A stretch of DNA of 64,000 nt, from contig WHVD01000042.1 of the NCBI GenBank assembly GCA_015178975.1, positions 1-64,000 on the forward strand. Reading direction: 5' to 3'. The notes under the pieces were generated by a model that was not told the DNA's origin, ran no database searches, and saw only the letters and a program-made list of their open reading frames with translations. This document shows positions 1-11,559 of this stretch, piece by piece. This DNA comes from Hysterangium stoloniferum (taxonomy: Eukaryota > Basidiomycota > Agaricomycetes > Hysterangiales > Hysterangiaceae). The translations under genes and the position numbers were made by a program. Within the stretch, counting starts at the first letter, position 1. Every line of letters begins with the position of its first letter.

Positions 1-1370
1 GATCAATGAATAGGGGATCCCTGCATGTATCACAGATCGGACATTCTTCCCATCCAAACCAGTCCCGAAAGCTGTCGTCGCCACCACCAAAGGTGTTCTA
101 CCCTCTGCCCAATCCTCTTGGATAGACTTCCGATCAGTGAGAGGCACACAGAATGATATGCTCTAACTCCTAGTTCTGCCGCAAACATTTCACAATCCTC
201 CCGGGTTCGACAAAAAACTATGCCCTGAGCTTCCTCTGATTTTAACTGAGCCAATGCAGATCTCGCACAATCCAAAATCCTATTTTTCCAAGCCGTCCGA
301 CTGTCCTCCTGGTGAACTTGGATTGACGCTTGGCGTATCATCGTATTCTCCCTAATCGTTCTGAGATCCTGGACCCCCAAAAAGTCCTTCACGTAAGATG
401 TCACATGCGGAGGAATCGTCGCAGAGAGCAGTGTCACAGGTACCCATAAGTATACAGGTGTGGGAGGTGTTGCACATCCCCCCTATAATCACCAGCAGTC
501 AGGATCACATGCGCCTCATCTACTACGATTCGCGCCAGGCGTTTTTGGACCTTTAGCATGTGAGCAAATGCACGAAATTCCGCCAGTTTCAACTGTTCTA
601 GTGAAACCAAAAATACCGAAACCTTTCCCTTCACAGTCTCAGTCTTCTTCGTCCACTCCTCACAGAGCCCACCCATATAACGTTGAATGTCTTCTTTAAG
701 TGCCACAAATGGCACCACTACCAACGTCACTTGGTGCGATAGAAACGTAGCCGCTGGCAACTGCCACAGAAGCGATTTGCCTCCACCAGTACGCATGACC
801 ACCATCATATGGTCCTTTCCCTCCCGAATAGCTTCTAGTGCCTGCAGTTGCGTCGGTGACTTGAAACTTGTGAGACTGCCCTCAGACCAGGTGAATAACA
901 ACCTTGACAGGCTTGCTGTATGAGGGGGACGACTGGGTATATCTATCGGTCCATCGGCTTGTATATCATCGGAGATATTAACTCCTCCTACAGATGTTGA
1001 AGATGTTGCGCACAACATGGCAGTTGTGGTCTCAGCATCTGATATGAACGATAAGCCCCAAAGTTTAAGGGACCAGATAATCTGAGACATGCCTCTATGC
1101 GATTCCAACATCTCCTCCACATCCCTTGAGGATTCTATCGTTCTAGGTCCTAGGGCCATCGGTGTCATGTCTGGGTGTGATTCAGACAGTAAGCCTCATG
1201 CTTTCAGGAAGGAGATCATCCAGAAACATACCGCCCAATATAGCCAATTTTGGGGATCTAGGATCAGGATGAGCGGCAGGAAGGGGATGTGTCTTTGCAT
1301 GTTTACGAAGCCCGCTGATCTGCTCAAACGAACTCTCACAGCCTCCACATAGCCACTTGGCATTTTTTTC
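1..1370 (-). pseudogene. C2H2 finger + RecQ-family DNA helicase remnant
   Basis: Read from about 1370 downward. A C2H2-like finger (C-G-G-C, twelve residues, H-A-K-T-H; about 1290-1355) comes first. A superfamily-2 helicase core follows: motif I MRTGGGKSLLWQ near 760-800, motif II VDEAH near 510, motif III SATIP near 415-425, motif IV IVFCRTRED near 210. At the very edge, in another frame, is the motif V/VI block ATTAFGTGLDGKNVRSV. The order and the GGGKS/DEAH signatures are those of RecQ-like helicases, which Agaricomycetes carry in many copies, often behind a C2H2-like N-terminus. At least two frame changes (near 1165 and near 150) and stops separate the blocks, so this copy is broken. The C-terminus lies outside the window. 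A telomere-linked helicase relative is possible. Confidence 0.8.
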
Positions 1371-1944
1371 ATCTCATACGGGGTGGACTGGCTTGTCAGA
1401 GCCCTGATATTGGATGGTTACGCCTGGTGTTCCTCTGTAAACATGTTAGACAGCCAATAATCTATGAAAATCTTCAATAGCCATAATAACTACTTACTTG
1501 GCCATTGAGAGAAAATGAGTTAGAAGAGAGAGCAAGTTTATCGTCAATTCACAGGTGCGTCAAGTCGGTCTTCAAAAGTAGAAACTAGAAACCCTGTGTA
1601 TTTTAAATGAAATGATAAGGATGAATTGAATTAATCGACAGAATGTCCAGGTGTAGGCACTGGTGCAGGAACACCTCGGAGATCTATAGTACATCAAAAC
1701 ATAGATCTGGGAGGTTGTGGAAATGGTGGATCAAGAACCCTAATCAATCACTTAGCCTCTCCCATGAAAATGCAGGGGAAGACTGATCTAGTTCTTTATC
1801 TCAGCTCAATATTAGAGGTCTGAGCATTTTGCGACAATTCAGATTTTTGTCCTGTCCATAAATCCTTTGTTAGCCTTTCATCTGGTTTCCCAATCAAAAA
1901 AGGCAAAAACCAACACATAAATTTGTATTGTGCTTGGCGGTGCC
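1371..1944. other. gene-free stretch, nothing recognised
   Basis: AT-rich sequence with no long open frame on either strand and no clear repeat. It separates the helicase remnant from the minus-strand gene cluster. Confidence 0.5.
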
Positions 1945-3310
1945 TTATATTAACGGACGGAACGTGAAGGTATCCAAGGTGGCCGCCACGGGGACTAGTC
2001 GTAGCGAGCGGTTGGGGGAAATAGATGCCAGGATTATGCCAGTTATTCCTGCAAAGCCAACTTCCAAGCGCTGGGAAAGAAAGGTCCCATAGGCACCCGT
2101 CCTACACTTCTTGCCGAGAGTGAAGCTCATATACGCGCCATGATTATTTCCCACTTTACAAGCCGCATATGATCCCCAGAGCCAGGTCCAATCATTGGAA
2201 CACAGTTGTATGTCTTTCATCCCTATTTGGTCAAAAAATACACTTGACCAGATCCACAAAAGGAGCATAACAGCAGGTTTCATCGGTGACTACCTCACAG
2301 TACTTATCCATCTGCTTCTTGAACTCTGCCCAGTCACTGTCTCTTGATCAATTCTGAAGTCAAGGATTATTTCCAGACATGAACTACATTGACATTGAAT
2401 GTACCTCATTGAACATATTCTGCACCTGTGTGAAAAAATCCTCTCGCCTAAGCACAAATGAACCAAACTCATTCTTCCATGCGACCACAGATTGTGAGAA
2501 GGTGATCCGACCGTGACCATCACGTTTTGTGGTGTAAATCTCTTGGATTGTACTGCAGTGTTTTGAATAGTGACATCCAAAATGTGCTGCAATGAGTCCT
2601 TTGCTGCATGTTTTACTCCATGGAGTCATTCGTGTTCTAAGTAGATAACATATCAGTGGGAATGTCTTCCCAAAGGGAAAATGCTTTATCAGTGGTATCC
2701 CACAGAGTTGATGTACCATGAATACATTGCTTTTTCCGAGCTAGACATCAAGTAAAAATACGTGATAACCTTATTGAATAGTATAAAGAGTACCTCTGCA
2801 ATCAGATGGGCATTTCCCTTACCCGAGCTCTGAACAGTCGACAGGTATACCCTGTAATACCCCTTGGCATCTTGACGAGCACTTACTTCCACTGGAAGCA
2901 ATACTTCATGTAAAGCTTGAGATGAAAGCTTGCAGGGCAAGTGAGACATTTCACTTCTATAAACTGTTAACCAATGGAGGTTTCGGAAGTCCCTTCAGCG
3001 AAAAATTGTTTCAGAATACGCAGCTGTTATGCAAATAATAAATTACCTCGGTCATCCCCACAACTCCAACTGCTTTGAGTCCATAACTGGCATTGATTAT
3101 GGCTGGTTACCCGGATGTCGGGCAGTCACAGGTTGCAGCATCTCTAATATCAGTAGTGCAAGGGCAATGAGGACAAATGGCACAAGAAAAATATAATAGA
3201 AACTTACAAAGGCTCTGAATCTCTGAAAATGATTCTTTTTGTAAACATTCGCCCGATAAGGTGAAGAGTTCATTGTTCTTGACAATACACTTGCAAACCA
3301 TAGTCAACGC
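1945..3310 (-). CDS. unrecognised multi-exon gene, boundaries uncertain
   Basis: Several short open segments on the minus strand are joined by good GT-AG introns. From 3306 the reading is MVCKCIVKNNELFTLSGECL; a GTAAGT donor at about 3212 and a TATTAG acceptor at about 3150 follow. Next comes an exon starting FIEVKCLTCPASFH at about 2970, ended by a GTAAGT donor. The last segment (about 1945-2280) reads WTWLWGSYAACKVGNNHGAY and ends ATLDTFTFRPLI. The paired cysteines may bind a metal, but I recognise no family. It lies head-to-tail behind the JmjC gene on the same strand and could be its 3' continuation. Exon joins are inferred by eye. Confidence 0.4.
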
Positions 3311-4015
3311 TTTTTAGGTTGGGCAGGAGAGGTGGATTAGAGGTTTCAGCAATTTTTCCCAGTAGGGTGATAGCCAATTCAACGTCAAACTTTGGCAGGC
3401 CCCACTGGACTGCCATGAAGATTAGGGAGATAGTAGTATTCTTTAACACCTCACAATATTGCTTCTGCTCCCTTTCAAGAGATGTGCGTCTCGCAGTTGT
3501 ATATAGTACAGTTCTTGGTTCATGATTAGGGTAGCAGACTGCAGGGATAAAGACCGCTGGGTATCAGGAGGGAGCTGTGGTTGATTAGACGCAGTAGCAG
3601 GCAGTGACGGGGAGGTCATGTGATGTGATATCAGCTGGTTTTTAGATAATAATAATCTATTATTTAAATATTAATTATTGCTTTGTTTGGTTTCTCTGGA
3701 TGAGGCCTGGGACATGAAAGAAATTACTACAAGTCGCAGTGATATGAAAAAGCTCATTGTTTTATTTTTTATTAATATCCATTCAACTCAACTTCTGGTA
3801 CTTGCCGTAGTGCTTAAAAGAACACTATCATACATAAGGGTCAATCATATATTTCTCCACAGCAAGAAGGGCAGGACAGCTGCCCATGGTGACCTATGAT
3901 TCTCGCCCTGACATTTGATCTTGGGCCTTAGTTTCACGGTCACAATCTCAAAGGCTTGGTTTTCAAACGGTCCCATAATACATACAGAAAAATGCCCTCA
4001 GGCTGGGGTAACTAA
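3311..4015. other. intergenic, nothing recognised
   Basis: No convincing exon on either strand. A short AT-rich segment around 3640-3700 is followed by a motif (TTTGGTTTCTCTGGATGAGG) resembling the edge of the ~330-base insertion at 14206-14537, which reads TTCGGTTTCTCTGGACAAGG on the same strand. Confidence 0.4.
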
Positions 4016-7000
4016 TCAAATCACATCTAGGTCCATTTCATCCCGAGTGATAAGTACTCCCTCCGCATCACATAAGCTGTCAAGTGTCTTATCCCCTGTC
4101 AAATTCAAATACCCACTCATTTCACATTCGATCCGTCGAACCTGATTCTTAATTTCTGGGCAGAAATTGAAAATGCTAAAGATTCGTTCCAAGCTCTTTT
4201 CCCGTGTCGGGATAATAACCTGAGAACAATGATAAGTCTCCCCTTCCGTGGCCTCTGGCTCAAAGTGGTGTGCATGTCCTGTCATGATCAGAAGATATGC
4301 GAGCTCCTCCAGGGGTGGCCAATGATTTAACACTTCTTCGTATGCTCTTGGATTTGAATCCCCTGCCCATCCCCCACTGTGAGGATGAGGTGCCAATCAG
4401 GACTCAACTATGCTACTTACGACAGACTTCCGCTCCCACCTGCTGTATATCAGGGAAATAGGACAGCAGTATTCCATGGTATGTCTCTAATAATGCATGC
4501 AGGATGTATTCAGATTCTGGATGCTCTGTGTTGCAATCGGTAAGCCCTTGATGATGTTCTCGCAGGCCAGCTGAGAATGACCGATGCAGAGAGTTTTGCC
4601 CGTAAAAATGCCCCCCTTTCACCCAATAGTCATTCAATGTCATCACTGCGTGAATTGTGCCAGCCGGCATGAACCTGGAAACACAAATCAGAACCAAAGT
4701 GGAGGAGGGAGCATGTTGAATCAAGATGAGCAGGCACTCACAACTGGTCTCCTGGTTCCAGAAGATAGTATGTCCATTTATGTGCCGTATAGTCCAGGTC
4801 CTCCAGTGAAGTTTCTACAATGTCCCCTGATATAACAACCCATAGCTTTGTGCCATGCACCATATGGATCCAAGTACCAAATTTCCCGGCATCAATGTGT
4901 GCTCTCGAAGGAGCTCCCTCAGTTGCACAAAGCCTCCATCTAGTCATATATTGTGGAAATCCTACCATGTCGTTCATAGCACAATTCCCAGCCAAGATAT
5001 CATATGAAATTATACTGGAATGATGCCTACCTTAGAAGGAGCCTATCATGTCTCAAGCTCAGTGAGAACTCACGGTAAAATGTCAGGCGGACACAATGAA
5101 ACTGCTGTTGGAATATCCAGGAAATTCATTGCCTTTCTCTTCCCATCAAAGACTTGAATGAGTGAGGCTTTATACATGTGAGCTCTCCAATCACTTTCCT
5201 CATGCTCGTAAAGAGCTATAATTCCAATGTGTAAGTATAACACCATACAGCAGAACCAGAATAAGGAGCTAATACTTACCATGAACCTCCCATCCCATAT
5301 GAATATCTACACCTTGGTGGAGAGCCAATCGTCGAATGTCAAAACTCTTATGCAGCCGATCCTTGAAGAAGTCATGCCGTCATTTTGGATTAGGGATCAT
5401 AATCACCCTGTCACTAAAAATGGACACTTTCTCCAGTAATATGTCCATGGACTTGTCATTATCCATAACAGCTTCTAACCACGATGCAGGGAAGCAGGTA
5501 CAGTCCATGGGGATGGTTCCAGACATAGTGCTTGGGTCATAAAAGTGGGGGGGTTGCGAATTCTTAATCAAGTCCTCAAAAACTTTCTGATCCATTTCCT
5601 AAAGTAAATAGAACCTCAACCCATATTCGAGGAACTGAAGCCCATAGCATAGCAAGGACTTACCAACCCTTCAAACCACTCTAATTCATATTTCCCATCC
5701 ACTGACCAGTAAACACCATTTCCATCATTGACAAACATCTTGAATACATAAGATTCCACCCCTGGTTTCTTGCCAGATTTCATTTGAACCTGACCACCGC
5801 ACCCCATTATACATTGAGATTCCTAGAAAATACAAATGCACAATCTGGAAATATACTTACAGGCAGTTTGCTTTCCGACAAGTCCTTCAAGTTGATGTTC
5901 AGGTGCCAGTTGTAGCCCACTTTTCTTGGGGTGTATGATGTATGTGGCTTGAACCTTTTGCACAGATGTAGACTGGGCTTTGGCAAGACTGTTCCCTGAC
6001 TGTCATCACCTATTTGCAGTGCATCATTGTTACTGGGTTCCAAATTATCCTCCTCATCAAGCAAAGTGGTGAGTTCAGAAGTGGAATCCAAATCTAATGA
6101 ATATCAAAGTAAGCCGCCAAAAATAAATGACAGGGAACAAGGCTATCCAACCAGTTTCATCCCGTTTTCATTTCCCTAGATGTAACTCTAACTGCTGTGC
6201 AAGAGTATTGGGAGATGAAAGCTGGCCTGATTGTAGCTGTTCCACCAGTTCACCCTCAGATGTAGTATTCTGCATGGTGGACGGTACATCCTCTTCAGAT
6301 CCCACATGGTGGTCCTGGTGTTCCTTGACTGCTGATCCGACACCATTATCATTGTCATTGGGTGTAGACAGAGCAGTGGGATTTTCAGACTCTCGGAGAG
6401 CTGATGAGTCATGGGGAGATGCACAGGGAGGAGAGGAGACATTGTTGGAAGGAGACGGGGCATGGTGGGGAGGAGTGAGTGGGGTAGAAGGAACACTGGG
6501 AGGAGCACCATCGTCATTAGGTGCAGGAAGAGCAGTAGGACCTTCAGGTTGCTGCTCCTCCCATTCAACATCCTCCACAGTGGATGGGATATCCTTTTCA
6601 GATTCTACATCCATGTCCTGGTCTTCCTCGACTGCTGGTGAGACACCATCACCATCGTCATCGGGTGCAGGCAAAGCAGTGGGATTTTCACACTCTTGGA
6701 GAGCTGATGAGTCAGGGGGAGGTGTACAGAGAAGGGATGAAACATTGGAGGGAGATAGGGCATGGAGGGGAGTTGGGGGGGTAGAAGAAACACTGGGGGA
6801 AGGAAGACCAGGAGAAGGAACATTGGGAGAAGGAACATTGGGAGAAGGAACATTGGGAGAAGGAATACTGGGAGAAGGAATGCCAGGAGGAGAAGGTTCA
6901 TCTGGGGGAGTGAGAGCATCTGTGGGATAATCATCCTCGTCCGATGATAACACCTGTGGGGCAGCCAATGGCGGGAGAATAGATGCTTTGGTAGAGTGGG

Positions 7001-8773
7001 AGGCAGTCAAAACTTGTGAGTTTTCTAGTCTCCTAGCCCTCAGCTCTCCTGCATGAGGCCAAGGCTCACGAGTGAAATGAACCTCAAAGTTAACGGTAGA
7101 TATTGAATCTCGAACAGTTTTCCCAATCATCTGGGACACCACCTGAGTACCCTGTGTGCAGATGGCATTTTCAGGTTCATTCGCTACTAGACAGGGGTCT
7201 TGAAGGTAGCCCAATATCTGAGACACTAAACACCATATGGTGCGCTCAGTATCCAAAATCATCCTTGATTTTGGTTGGGGTGTGGAAAATGCATACTAAT
7301 GAACAGTCACTTTCATAATATACCATCTAGGAAAATTACTCACTTCAGTGAGCTTATTCATCGTGGGGAATTGATGGAACTTTTGTAGGCAACAGCGACA
7401 GTCCAAGATAAATACTGGGCTATTTGCCAATGCCATGCATACTGGGAATTTCAGATTGGGAGATGTCTTGCTGTCTAAAAGTGTTCTAATGAAATCATTG
7501 ATTTGTGTGCAGGGCATAATTTTCCTATGATCAAGGATTAGAAAATGGAAACAGTCCAAATGCCCATGCACTCACGGTAATAACTGGTGAAAATTCATCA
7601 CATAGTCATTGTCCAATGACTGCAAGAAAAGAAAATATTAAATCTAGATCTAAGTTACAAAAAGTACGAATACTTACTCTTAATAAAAACTCTGCAGAGG
7701 ATGCCAACCAAAAACAGTTTCCAGCCACATTGGTGACGTGAGCCCTGGCCTGTAATTGGACAGAGTACCATATTATACCGCTGTGCATCTTGTAGTTTTC
7801 GTCTCCAATCGGAAGATGGTCTCCAGAATTTGAAATTTCCTGATTTAATAATACCATGTTTGATTCCTGCTCATCACCATCAAGGAGGTTCTCGGCCATA
7901 TCATCTATGGAAGAGAGGAAGTCCTGGACTACATCTTTTTGATTAACATTGTCAGACCCTAGATACATCTCCTCTGTGAAGATGTCAACTCTGCTACTTT
8001 TCTTGTAACTTTGACTATGGGGATGTTCATGCAATTGGACATTCTGAGGAATAGGGTCACCAGAATTTGCCCAGAGTATACGGTCCGTAAAAAGCATCAA
8101 GAAGAGCCAAGTGGTGGAATGACCTTTGTGGAGAGAGGTGCATGCTTTAAAAGAGCCAAGTCCAGCCTTACTCCTGAATTTACGATTAAATATCAGGTCA
8201 TCTTCAATCTGATCCAACATACGGCCGCATTTCTTCAATAGAATCGACAAGCTCAGTCTCATCTTCCTGTGTACGGCTCTATTCTGAACCACAGTAACAA
8301 ATAGTGTGCCTTTAGGCTGCTCCTCCCAGAATGCCACACTGAAAATCTCCGTGTAGAAAACACCATTGGCAGCCTGAATTGTATAGGGAAGGTACTTGAT
8401 ATACAGGTTCTGCTGAAAGGACAGGTATATAGACATATGAACAATGTTACCAAGAAACGAATCCTTACTGGGTCTACCATGTATTCTGAAAACTGCGTGG
8501 ATGGATAGATTTCCAAAAGGTGCGGAGTGTAGAATCATTACCAATTCCAATGTGCTCATCATGCAACAGATCACTAGCTACTACCAGAGTAACCGAGGCA
8601 GGTAAGTATAAACTTAAAATGTCAAAAGGGGGATATATAATATGTTCAATAGAAGGTATTGGGTATTCCACATGGGAAAAAACAACCAGTTCTTTAAACC
8701 ATCTACGTATATATAAATCTACCGTGATACACTCCCCGAGTCCTCTTCTCCAGTCTGCACGTGATTTACCCAT
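4016..8773 (-). CDS. JmjC-domain protein (2OG-Fe(II) oxygenase), many exons, one in-frame stop
   Basis: A long minus-strand gene pieced together from exons with clean GT-AG introns, for example donors after NFHQLLP, TMNKLTE, LSESKLP and LEWFEGL. The N-terminal half (about 8770-7300) is unrecognised. A Pro/Ser-rich linker with repeated PSPNV units lies at about 6700-6820. The JmjC core is near the C-terminus: AHIDAGKFGTW (Fe ligands H and D, about 4865-4900), GTKLWVV (the Lys that contacts 2-oxoglutarate), then in the next exon PAGTIHAV (distal His, about 4640-4665) and GGHFYGQNSL. All metal and co-substrate residues are present. The family demethylates or hydroxylates protein residues, usually histones, in the nucleus. 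One TGA at 5380-5382 sits inside an otherwise well-kept exon, so this is a recent pseudogene or needs checking. The start is uncertain: the 8773 ATG overlaps the end of the upstream gene. Confidence 0.65.
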
Positions 8774-10035
8774 CCGTTACGATCTGCAATATTTTTAACG
8801 ATCGCTTCTTCTGTAGAAAGAACCAAGGAGTTCCTCCTTCCCCTCGCATGCAGGTTGAAATGTGGCTGTCTGTGGGCTCGAAATGCTATAGTCTGACAGC
8901 TTTGCAACTCTATCACTAATCCCAATTCCGGAAAGCATATGGCTCCCCCCTCCCAAGGTCTTTCTTCCTGACTAGGTCCAAATGGTATGGTAAGTGAGAT
9001 TAGCGATTTCGCATCCATTTTATCCTTGTGGCATGTCATCACACATCCAAAATTCACCACAGCTCCGGTAAATGGCCAACCAAAAAGAACATGCCCTCCT
9101 GGTATTCTGTTGGCACATTCCATCAGGATTTTCCATTTGTCCGGGAAATATTCTTTGACCTGATTGGCTCTCAGTTCAATTCTAATCAACTCCTACCCAT
9201 TAATTTTTACACACACCTCCTCCAGTACTGGTGCCAAAAATTTATCCATGATTGGTTTTAATTCAGACATTATAGCCTTGGCTGACAATGCCTCTCGACT
9301 GGGGTATGGCAGTCTTTGAGCGACTGATGCCTTATTTCCACATGTTTTTGTTTTTGTTTTCATCAGAAGCTTCCCTGGAATTCCAGCTGGAGCCCCATCT
9401 CCCTACAGATTCATGAAGCCCTTGCCATATGAAGCTCTCAGGGAAGGCCACTTACCCATTCTCCATATCTATGGTATACACTCCAATGCACTGCCCCATG
9501 ACTGTAGTTTGCCACTTGACTGTTGAATGGCTCCGAGTATCGCTTCGAAAAGCATAATGCCACATTCTCATACAGGTCCTTCTTTTTCCTGGGCACTGTT
9601 TCTGCAGCAAGTACCATAATTTTCACACCTTGTGGGCTGACAATTTGCAAATGGTTCCTGAACTCACATCAGCAATTGTTCCAATAGCCACACACGCTCT
9701 TCTTACCTTGCTATCATCTCCGAGCTGATCCAAACATATTCTTTATTATTTGACATCCCCGTCTGGCTTCCTGGGCCTTTGTACTGTCTCCCTAATTAGT
9801 GATCAAATTAAACCACTACTGAAAAGGGAATCCACACCCATTCATTGAGCTCTGAGATATCCTTTATCCTAGTGGCGTTGGATGCCAGAGTGCACTGATG
9901 CTCTGTCTTTGATGCCCAGATTTTCTCAGAGTACTTCCCTTCCTTGTTTGTGATTGGACAGTGTACTATCTCACACTTGAAGTGTCGACTTGACCCTGAA
10001 TTCCCGGAACCTGAATCTCCTGAATCTGAACTCAT
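8719..10035 (-). CDS. fungal 2OG-Fe(II) dioxygenase (TET/JBP-like family), apparently intact
   Basis: About six exons with canonical introns. I chose the ATG at 10033-10035 (MSSDSGDSGSGNSGSSR) because the upstream in-frame Met lies inside the Tc1 terminal repeat. N-terminal exons read SSEMIARNHLQIVSPQGVK and FSKRYSEPFNSQVANYSHG. The catalytic exon (about 9190-8720) has FGCVMTCHKDKMD with the H-x-D iron pair, then GGAICFPELGLVIEL, then FRAHRQPHFNLHARGRRNS with the distal His and the Arg expected to bind 2-oxoglutarate. This H-x-D, GG-ELGL, HFNLH, R-S pattern is the fungal dioxygenase type related to TET/JBP and is expanded in Agaricomycetes, often near KDZ transposases; no KDZ transposase is visible here. 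Likely a nuclear oxidase of methylated bases, by family inference only. No stop or frameshift seen. Tc1 copy 1 begins 38 bases upstream and may have displaced the promoter. Confidence 0.7.
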
Positions 10036-10072
10036 GGAAGCTAAATTCCTTGAAACTGAATTCCCCCAATTA

Positions 10073-10285
10073 CAGTGACTCAAAAAACCCTTCACATGTT
10101 TCACCCTTCAGACTTATATCCCTGATAACTCAAAGAATAAAAATGCAAAAATATCAAATATATTTGTGAATATGCTCTATCATGTCTAGAATATGGAATT
10201 ATGATGCCATTACATAAACTCCAAATATGGAAATATTACAAATATTTATATACAAGAGACTCATGTGAAGGGTTTTTTTGCTGAC
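10073..10285. repeat. Tc1 copy 1 left terminal inverted repeat
   Basis: Outer end CAGTGACTCAAAAAACCC followed by TTCACATG; inner end CATGTGAAGGG followed by a T run. Outer and inner motifs are inverted relative to each other, so the repeat resembles a small element in itself. It is matched by the inverted copy at 14600-14815. Confidence 0.85.
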
Positions 10286-10399
10286 CACTCTGACCCACAA
10301 AACTACTTATATTTAGTACTTAGTATAGCCACCCTTTGCCTTCAACACAGCTACAACCCTCCTAGGCATACTCTCAATCAAATTCTGACACACCTCTGC

Positions 10400-10778
10400 A
10401 TCAATCTTGTTCCACTCCTCCTCCACCCTCTCCCACAACACCAGTATCCCTTAGCCTCCTCTTTTCATAGTCCCACAAGTGTTCAATGGGGTTGAGGTCT
10501 GGAGACTGTGCTTGCCATTGGAGAACATTGAAATCATTATCTTGAAACCAAGTCTGAGCCTTCTTGCAGGTATGTTCAAGGTCATGATCTTGCTGAAAGA
10601 TGACATCACCCACATATTTTCTATAATAGCTGAAGCTGGCTTGAAGGTCCTTCTCTAAAATCTTAAGATAAAGGTCCCCATCCATCCTCTCATCTATCTT
10701 GAAAGAATACCCAGGTCCTTCCCACAGCATGTAGCCCATAACATCACAAATCCTTCTCCAAACCTCACAAAAAATCCC
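10400..10778 (-). pseudogene. Tc1 transposase, C-terminal half
   Basis: Reads GYMLWEGPGYSFKIDERMD, then VIFQQDHDLEHTCKKAQTWF (second catalytic Asp region), then QSPDLNPIEHLWDYEKRRL (third acidic residue, Glu). These are the usual Tc1 DDE landmarks. The first Asp region (WLDETKI in copy 3 of this window) is absent. Upstream the frame runs straight into the third terminal-repeat copy and the Helitron. A C-terminal tail rich in Gly precedes the stop at about 10400. Confidence 0.85.
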
Positions 10779-10865
10779 TTCCAATAAGTCTCCTATATAT
10801 AAATATTTGTAGTATTTCCATATTTGGAGCTTATGTAATGGCACTGTATTTCCATAATATAGATA

Positions 10866-10985
10866 CAAGCCTGGGAACCCTTGCTACGCTGCGGGGCGGT
10901 CACTTCGTGACCTGCCCCACAACTTCGCTGCGGGCTCCGGCTTGTTGGGGGGCAAAGCCCCCCAAACCCCCCTGTGTCGACAACT
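10866..10985 (-). other. Helitron 3' terminal hairpin region
   Basis: On the minus strand the last ~120 bases hold two strong hairpins: GGGGGGC-TTT-GCCCCCC, and GGGGC-A-GGTCAC-GAA-GTGACC-GCCCC, followed by the terminal CCCAGGCTTG. Helitrons use a 3' hairpin as a termination signal for rolling-circle replication. Two stacked hairpins is more than usual. Confidence 0.6.
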
Positions 10986-11019
10986 TTTAAGTATTTCAGA
11001 GACTCATTGTTTGAACAGA

Positions 11020-11190
11020 AAGTGTTCAGAGAACGGAAAGTGTGCTAAGAATGGAAAGTGTGCTAAGAACGGAAAGTGTTCTCAGAATGGAAAGTGTGCT
11101 AAGAATGGAAAGTGTGCTAAGAACGGAAAGTGTGCTAAGAATGGAAAGTGTTCTCAGAACAGAAAGTATTCTAAGAATGGAAGACATTAC
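11020..11190. repeat. 18-bp minisatellite
   Basis: About nine copies of a unit close to GAATGGAAAGTGTGCTAA. The period is a multiple of three, so the array stays open as (NGKCAK)n on the plus strand, but nothing else suggests a real protein. Confidence 0.85.
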
Positions 11191-11219
11191 AAAAGGAAAC
11201 ATCAGTCACAAATGGAAGC

Positions 11220-11370
11220 CACAGCCACAAAAGGAAACAATGGTTACAAAAGGAGACAGGTTACAAAAGGAAACAATGGTTACAAAGGAGAGAATGGTTA
11301 CAAAGGAAACAATGGTTACAAAAGGAAACAATGGTTACAAAAGGAAACAATGGTTACAAATGGAAAGAGT
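11220..11370. repeat. 18-24 bp minisatellite
   Basis: Repeats of AAAGGAAACAATGGTTAC with small length changes, directly after the 18-bp array. Homogeneous copies suggest recent spread within the Helitron. Confidence 0.8.
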
Positions 11371-11559
11371 GGTTAAATTGACTCTCAACTGCAAGTAATT
11401 ACTGTGGTCACTCAATTTATTTATTTTGATTTAATGTAATTTATTTTGATTTATTGAATTTTATTTTATTTTATTGTTTTTCATTTTGATTTATTCTATT
11501 TTAAAACATTTTATATTCATTTATTATATTTTATTTGAATTATTCTGATTTTATTGAGG

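Noticed and set aside
4016-10035. KDZ transposon carrying the dioxygenase genes
   Set aside because: No KDZ transposase or its cysteine cluster could be found on either strand in the neighbourhood.
10942-11398. Small Cys/Lys-rich repeat protein (NGKCAK)n
   Set aside because: Explained by the 18-bp minisatellite; the next frame is equally open, and there is no sign of a promoter, intron or signal peptide.
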